NCBI GenBank assembly: GCA_027600665.1
Contig: JADGJL010000448.1
Location: 1 to 20,947, forward strand
DNA length: 20,947 bases
DNA from: Irineochytrium annulatum
Taxonomy: Eukaryota; Chytridiomycota; Chytridiomycetes; Chytridiales; Chytridiaceae
Direction of reading: 5' to 3'
A program made the translations under genes and the position numbers. The notes under the pieces are model-generated. The model had not been told where the DNA came from. It saw only the letters and a program-made list of their open reading frames with translations, and searched no databases. This document shows positions 17,185 to 20,947 of this stretch, in pieces. How positions within the stretch are numbered: position 1 is the stretch's first letter; every line of letters starts with the position of its first letter.

Positions 17185-20100
17185 TCAATTACCCAGGACA
17201 TTCCTGAACTTCCTCACGACGAGTAAGTCCCAATCGCCGACGTTCTCCCTCACAATCGCAGAAGCCGTCACACCTAACACCCTGTCCTCAACACCTTGAT
17301 CCGCCGCCTTCGCCTCAGCAGCCGCTAAAGCAGACGGGCGCCCCGAAACTGTGTTCCTCAAGCTCGCCAGGCTCGTGACCGTGTCCTGGCCGGTGCCTTG
17401 ATTCCCCTGAATCGTCCCCTGGATTGTCCCTTGGTTCCCCTGCCACGTCGCCTGATGCGCGCTCCACCTCGTCGCGCCATTAACCGTCATGTTGGCCCCA
17501 ACGCCGCCATCCTCCGCAACCGCCGAGCCCCATCCGGCGCCAAGGTGCCCGAGCACGACGAGCGTCGGGTTCGACGGCAGGCCCGTGGCGGCCTCGAGAT
17601 CCGGGCTCCGGAGAAGATCGAGCAGGGTCGAGAGCGGGTCGACGGGTGTCACGACCTCAGTGATGGAGACCTTCGGCGTAGAGGGGATCGACTGGGCTGA
17701 GGCCGTCGTCAGAGTACGAACGAAGGGGACGCCGACTGTAGCAGAGGCGGCAGCGGCGGCGGCAGCGGCGGAGGGTTGTCCGGCGGTGCCCGCCTCAGGC
17801 TCGGGAGTCACCGGCTTCTCGTTGATAACGACGGTGGGCACGGCGGGGCTGGCGACCGCGGGCGAAGTCGTATTGATGGCGGAGATAAAGGACGAGGTCG
17901 AAATGTTCCTCTCGCGCCTCTTATTCGCTGCGGCCGAGGCCTGGCTCGGCTCCTTGTCCATATTAATGGGCTCGATGTCCTCGAAGGCGGGCTTGAACTC
18001 CTCGACGTTGCTAATTGTCTGGCCATCGGCGACTTGGTGTACGTTAACAGTCGCGTTCGAGAGGTGTGTGCCGAGGGCTATGCTGAGCACCTTTTCGTCT
18101 TCCGCTCCGACGGGCTCGAGGATCCAACCGGGGGGCAAGCGCGGGTGGCTCGGCTCTTCAGCCTGAACCGTTGCTGAGGAAGTGCCGAGGCCGTCGACGG
18201 CTGGGACGTTATTGTTGGGGACGAGAGAAGAGAAGATTCGGCGCCTGTTCCTCGTCTCTCCCGATACACGTGGAGCGGTAGTGGTGCCTGACACCTTCAG
18301 CATGTTCTCGATCTCGGGCGTAACCTGCGTCATATGCCTGACATGCAGAATCGAAATGACGGCGTCGGAGGAGCTCGCCAGCCTCATGGCCATCTGCAAG
18401 GCGGCGCGGTCGTCCGGTCCACCGAAAAACGGCACAAGAATAGACGTCCGCTTCGGCGGTCCCGTCATTTCGCCCTTAACTTGGCTGGGCCTCCTCATTT
18501 TCCCGACCCTTGCCGAAAGTCCGTCCTTGCCCGAGAGCGCGGCCTCGGTCTCGATCTCGTCCAGGTCCGCCAGTTCATCGCGTGAACGGTCGACGAGGAT
18601 GGCGACCTTGACGCGGGCCTTGCGGAGGAGCTGGGACGCGAGGTCACCCATCCAAACGTCCGACGAGCGCTCGTTAAGGTACGATTGCTGTTTCTCAAGC
18701 GGAAGAGGCGTCGCGGGCGGCATGATTGGGCTCGGGAGCACGTGTGAGTCCCTGTCGCCGACGGGGGACGCGGCAGCAGACGCGGATGCGGCAGCGGAAC
18801 CGAACCAGTGGGAAAAGTAGTCCTTCTGAGCGGAGGGGGTCGAGGGGAGCGCGGGAGCGCTAAGGCCGCCGGCGGTAGGGTTACCGTCCTCGTCGCGCTT
18901 CTTGGAACGCCAGGGCAGGACGATGGTATCGCAGTCGTTTTTGTACGCAAGCTTGGCCACGTCTCGGGCGTAGTCCTTGACTTCGGCCATAACCATGTGC
19001 GTGGTGACACCAACGCCACGGAGGAGGCCAAAGGTTCGGAAGGCAACGAGGGACGGGTCCGCGATATCGCTGGAGGCGAGGAGCATAGCGGACATCCTAT
19101 CTGTGAGCGGGCGAAGGCGGACGGCGTGGATAGCAGGCGTTTCTGTCGCAGCGGCCATGGCCCGCGCTAAAGCCAGCCCGGCGGCAGGAGAGAGGTTCGA
19201 TGCGGCCGCGAGGAGGTTCTGGTCAGGGATGCCGCGGTTCTCGGTGATGTGGTGGATAAGGCCCATCATGGTAGCAACCGAACCTGTGTTCGGGAGGCAG
19301 ACAAGGAGTCGCCTATGCTGACCAACGTTTGCGGTGTCAAGAGTGTCATCGACCTCGAGCTTAGCGTCGACCGGGCTGTGGTAGGATTCCGGGTAAACGA
19401 TCGTGATCAGGGGTGTCGTCATCAGAGTCGTGCACACGGCCATTAGGATCATAATAGCAAAAATTTGCGCGTTGATGAGGTTGTTGGCAAGACCAATGTT
19501 CAAGATGATAATTTCGACAAGGCTGAGGAAAGAACCAGCGTTAGATCCAAGAAATCATCAACTTGAAGAGTTCCAAATACCAACCCTTTCGTATTCATTA
19601 AAACTCCCACGGCCAAACACTCCCTCGGCCTCAGTCCCGAGACTCTCGCAGCAAGCGAGCACCCAACAATTTTCCCCGTGCAGCAGCACCCAATGACCAG
19701 GAGGAGCGCCCCAACGGAGAGCCCCGAATTAATTGCGCCAATATTCGTCTTTAGACCCGAGTTCGTAAAGTACAGCGGCAGCAGGACGACGACGGTAAAC
19801 TCCTCAATCTTCTCCGTCAACTTCACGGCAAAGCCGTCCTCCCTCGGCAGGATAAGACCCGTGAGGAAAGCGCCAAAGATTGGGTGGATGCCGACCGCGG
19901 CGGTGAAGAAGGACGCAGTGATGGCGACGATGAAGGCGACGAGAACCATTGGCTGAGAGATGGGCGTGCCCTCGTGGTTGGCGTTTTGGTTCCGGAGCGC
20001 GAGAAGGTAGCGGTGGAGGCGAAAGAGGAGAGGTTTAACGCATATAAACATGAAGGCGGCAAAACCGATGACGGTCAGGAGGATGTAGAGGCCGGTCAAC

Positions 20101-20836
20101 GGCGTCGCAGCGGCAATGATGGCGATGATCAGAGCGAGGGCCATCCTGTGTAAAGTCGATTTAACACCGAACAATCAGATAACAAAAAGCGTACCATCCG
20201 ACAGCGTCGTCAACAGCGGCGGCCGAGATGACAGAGACACCGACGGGCGTCCTGAGAAGTCTTTGCTCCGTCAGAATTCGTGCCAACACGGGCAGAGCGG
20301 TGACGGACATGGCGACTCCGATGAAGAGAAGGAGCTTGGGGTAAGGCACCAACTCCTGGATGCCCGGAATGTAGAGGTAGAAGAAACGGGAGACTCCGAT
20401 CGAAAGCACGAAAGTCGAAATTATGCCCGTCAGCGAAATGGTCAGCGAGATGCGCGCGCGCTTCACGACCACGCCGAGATCAAGCTCAAGACCCATGAGA
20501 AGAAGGAACAGGAGAAGCTATAAGATCGAGTAAGATACTACATTGATCAATTCACAAAGATGCACATACGCCAAAGCTTGAAAGGACGCTTAAAGACTCA
20601 AGCGACGACTTGGGGAAGATGGTGTTAGTGAACCACGACCAGCGGCCGAGAGCTGTCGGCCCCAGCAGGATACCGCCAATGACCTCCGCAATGACGCTGG
20701 GCTGGTTAATGTACTTGAAGGGGATGCTGATGAGCCTGCATGCGCCGAGGATGACGAAGATCTGCAGCAGGAGCAGCGCCAAGCCGTCCTGCTGGAAGGC
20801 ACTCTGCCCGTCGATGAAGCCGGTGTAGTTCGTCAT
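17185..20836 (-). CDS. KHA1: Kha1-type cation (K+/Na+)/H+ antiporter, CPA2 family
   Basis: Four exons, 20570..20836, 20195..20517, 19585..20145 and 17185..19522, encode 1162 residues. The introns are 52, 49 and 62 nt; the last uses a GTTGGT donor, chosen because it restores KGLVEIIILNIG. The first 420 residues are the Na_H_Exchanger membrane domain with about 12 helices: QPSVIAEVIGGILLGPTALG, then LLLMGLELDL, then SVTALPVLARIL, then VDDAVGW with the CPA2 ion-binding DD pair (192-193), then HPIFGAFLTGLILPRE, then NTKGLVEI. This closely follows the pattern of yeast Kha1 and plant CHX proteins, which exchange K+/Na+ for H+ in endomembranes and set lumenal pH. The long cytosolic tail has UspA-like segments (HRRLLVCLPNTG near 455, RTSILVPFFGGPDDRAALQMA near 741), a Ser/Ala/Pro-rich linker with a run of eight Ala, and a short QGNQGTIQGTIQG repeat. 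It is longer than yeast Kha1 (about 870 residues), mainly through low-complexity inserts. Confidence 0.92.
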
Positions 20837-20947
20837 CGTGAGGAGTACCTCCGGGGGGACAACGGCGGGGGAACGTGGGGGAACCGGGAGGAGGCTGTTT
20901 GGTGGTGATGGTCAGCAAAAATCCACTTTCGGTTCGGACATGGGCAC
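20837..20947. promoter_or_regulatory. 5' flank of the antiporter gene
   Basis: The flank reaches the window edge. On the minus strand it is C-rich just before the ATG, like other leaders in this window. A short ATG frame near the edge closes after ten codons and could be an upstream ORF; nothing more can be said. Confidence 0.3.

Noticed and set aside
17489..18166. 225-codon plus-strand frame antisense to the antiporter tail
   Set aside because: It is a mirror of Ser/Ala-rich, third-position-GC coding on the minus strand, where the antiporter reading is clearly supported.
1..20947. CRISPR array, insertion sequence or transposon ends
   Set aside because: I saw no spaced identical repeats, no transposase or reverse-transcriptase motifs and no long terminal or inverted repeats; the repeats present are short coding or spacer tandems.

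Overview
The window looks like nuclear DNA of a fungus, most plausibly an early-diverging (chytrid-like) lineage. It is GC-rich and holds densely packed genes on both strands, with very short GT-AG introns (about 48-90 nt; some have a recognisable branch sequence such as TACTAAC). It also has a eukaryotic tRNA-Ala(AGC), a fungal-type GAR transformylase and a Kha1-type cation/H+ antiporter. The lineage is inferred from style, not from a marker gene. All exon joins were made by eye from splice sites, reading frame and family alignment.

Layout from left to right. (1) The 5' end of a ubiquilin/Dsk2-like gene (minus, runs off the left edge) is divergent from a MYND zinc-finger gene (plus). The 0.7 kb between them holds an interrupted coding-like frame. 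(2) The MYND gene is convergent with an 814-residue type II membrane protein (minus). That protein is built of two copies of one glycosyltransferase-like domain, and the second copy carries an 11-unit minisatellite encoding N-glycosylation sequons. A small doubtful gene abuts its start. (3) A tRNA-Ala gene follows, then about 1.5 kb with no clean gene but with coding-like fragments on the minus strand. (4) A membrane-anchored cyclophilin with five exons comes next, then a Gln/Pro-rich coiled-coil protein of unknown function, then about 1.2 kb of strongly T-rich non-coding sequence. (5) A GAR transformylase (ADE8 type, minus) is divergent from a three-repeat Myb/SANT protein with a mitochondrial-like N-terminus (plus). 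(6) A secreted GH16-fold protein follows; it lacks the central catalytic Asp and is fused to an Ala-rich helical stalk and a six-Cys C-terminal domain. (7) It is convergent with a 1162-residue CPA2-family antiporter with UspA-like cytosolic segments (minus), which nearly reaches the right edge.

These are mostly unlinked housekeeping and cell-surface genes, and I see no operon-like system. A loose theme is the secretory pathway and cell surface: the duplicated glycosyltransferase-like protein, the anchored cyclophilin, the secreted GH16-like protein and the antiporter. The least ordinary elements are the sequon minisatellite inside the duplicated protein, the GH16-stalk-Cys architecture with a missing catalytic residue, and the mitochondrial-looking triple-Myb protein divergent from ADE8.
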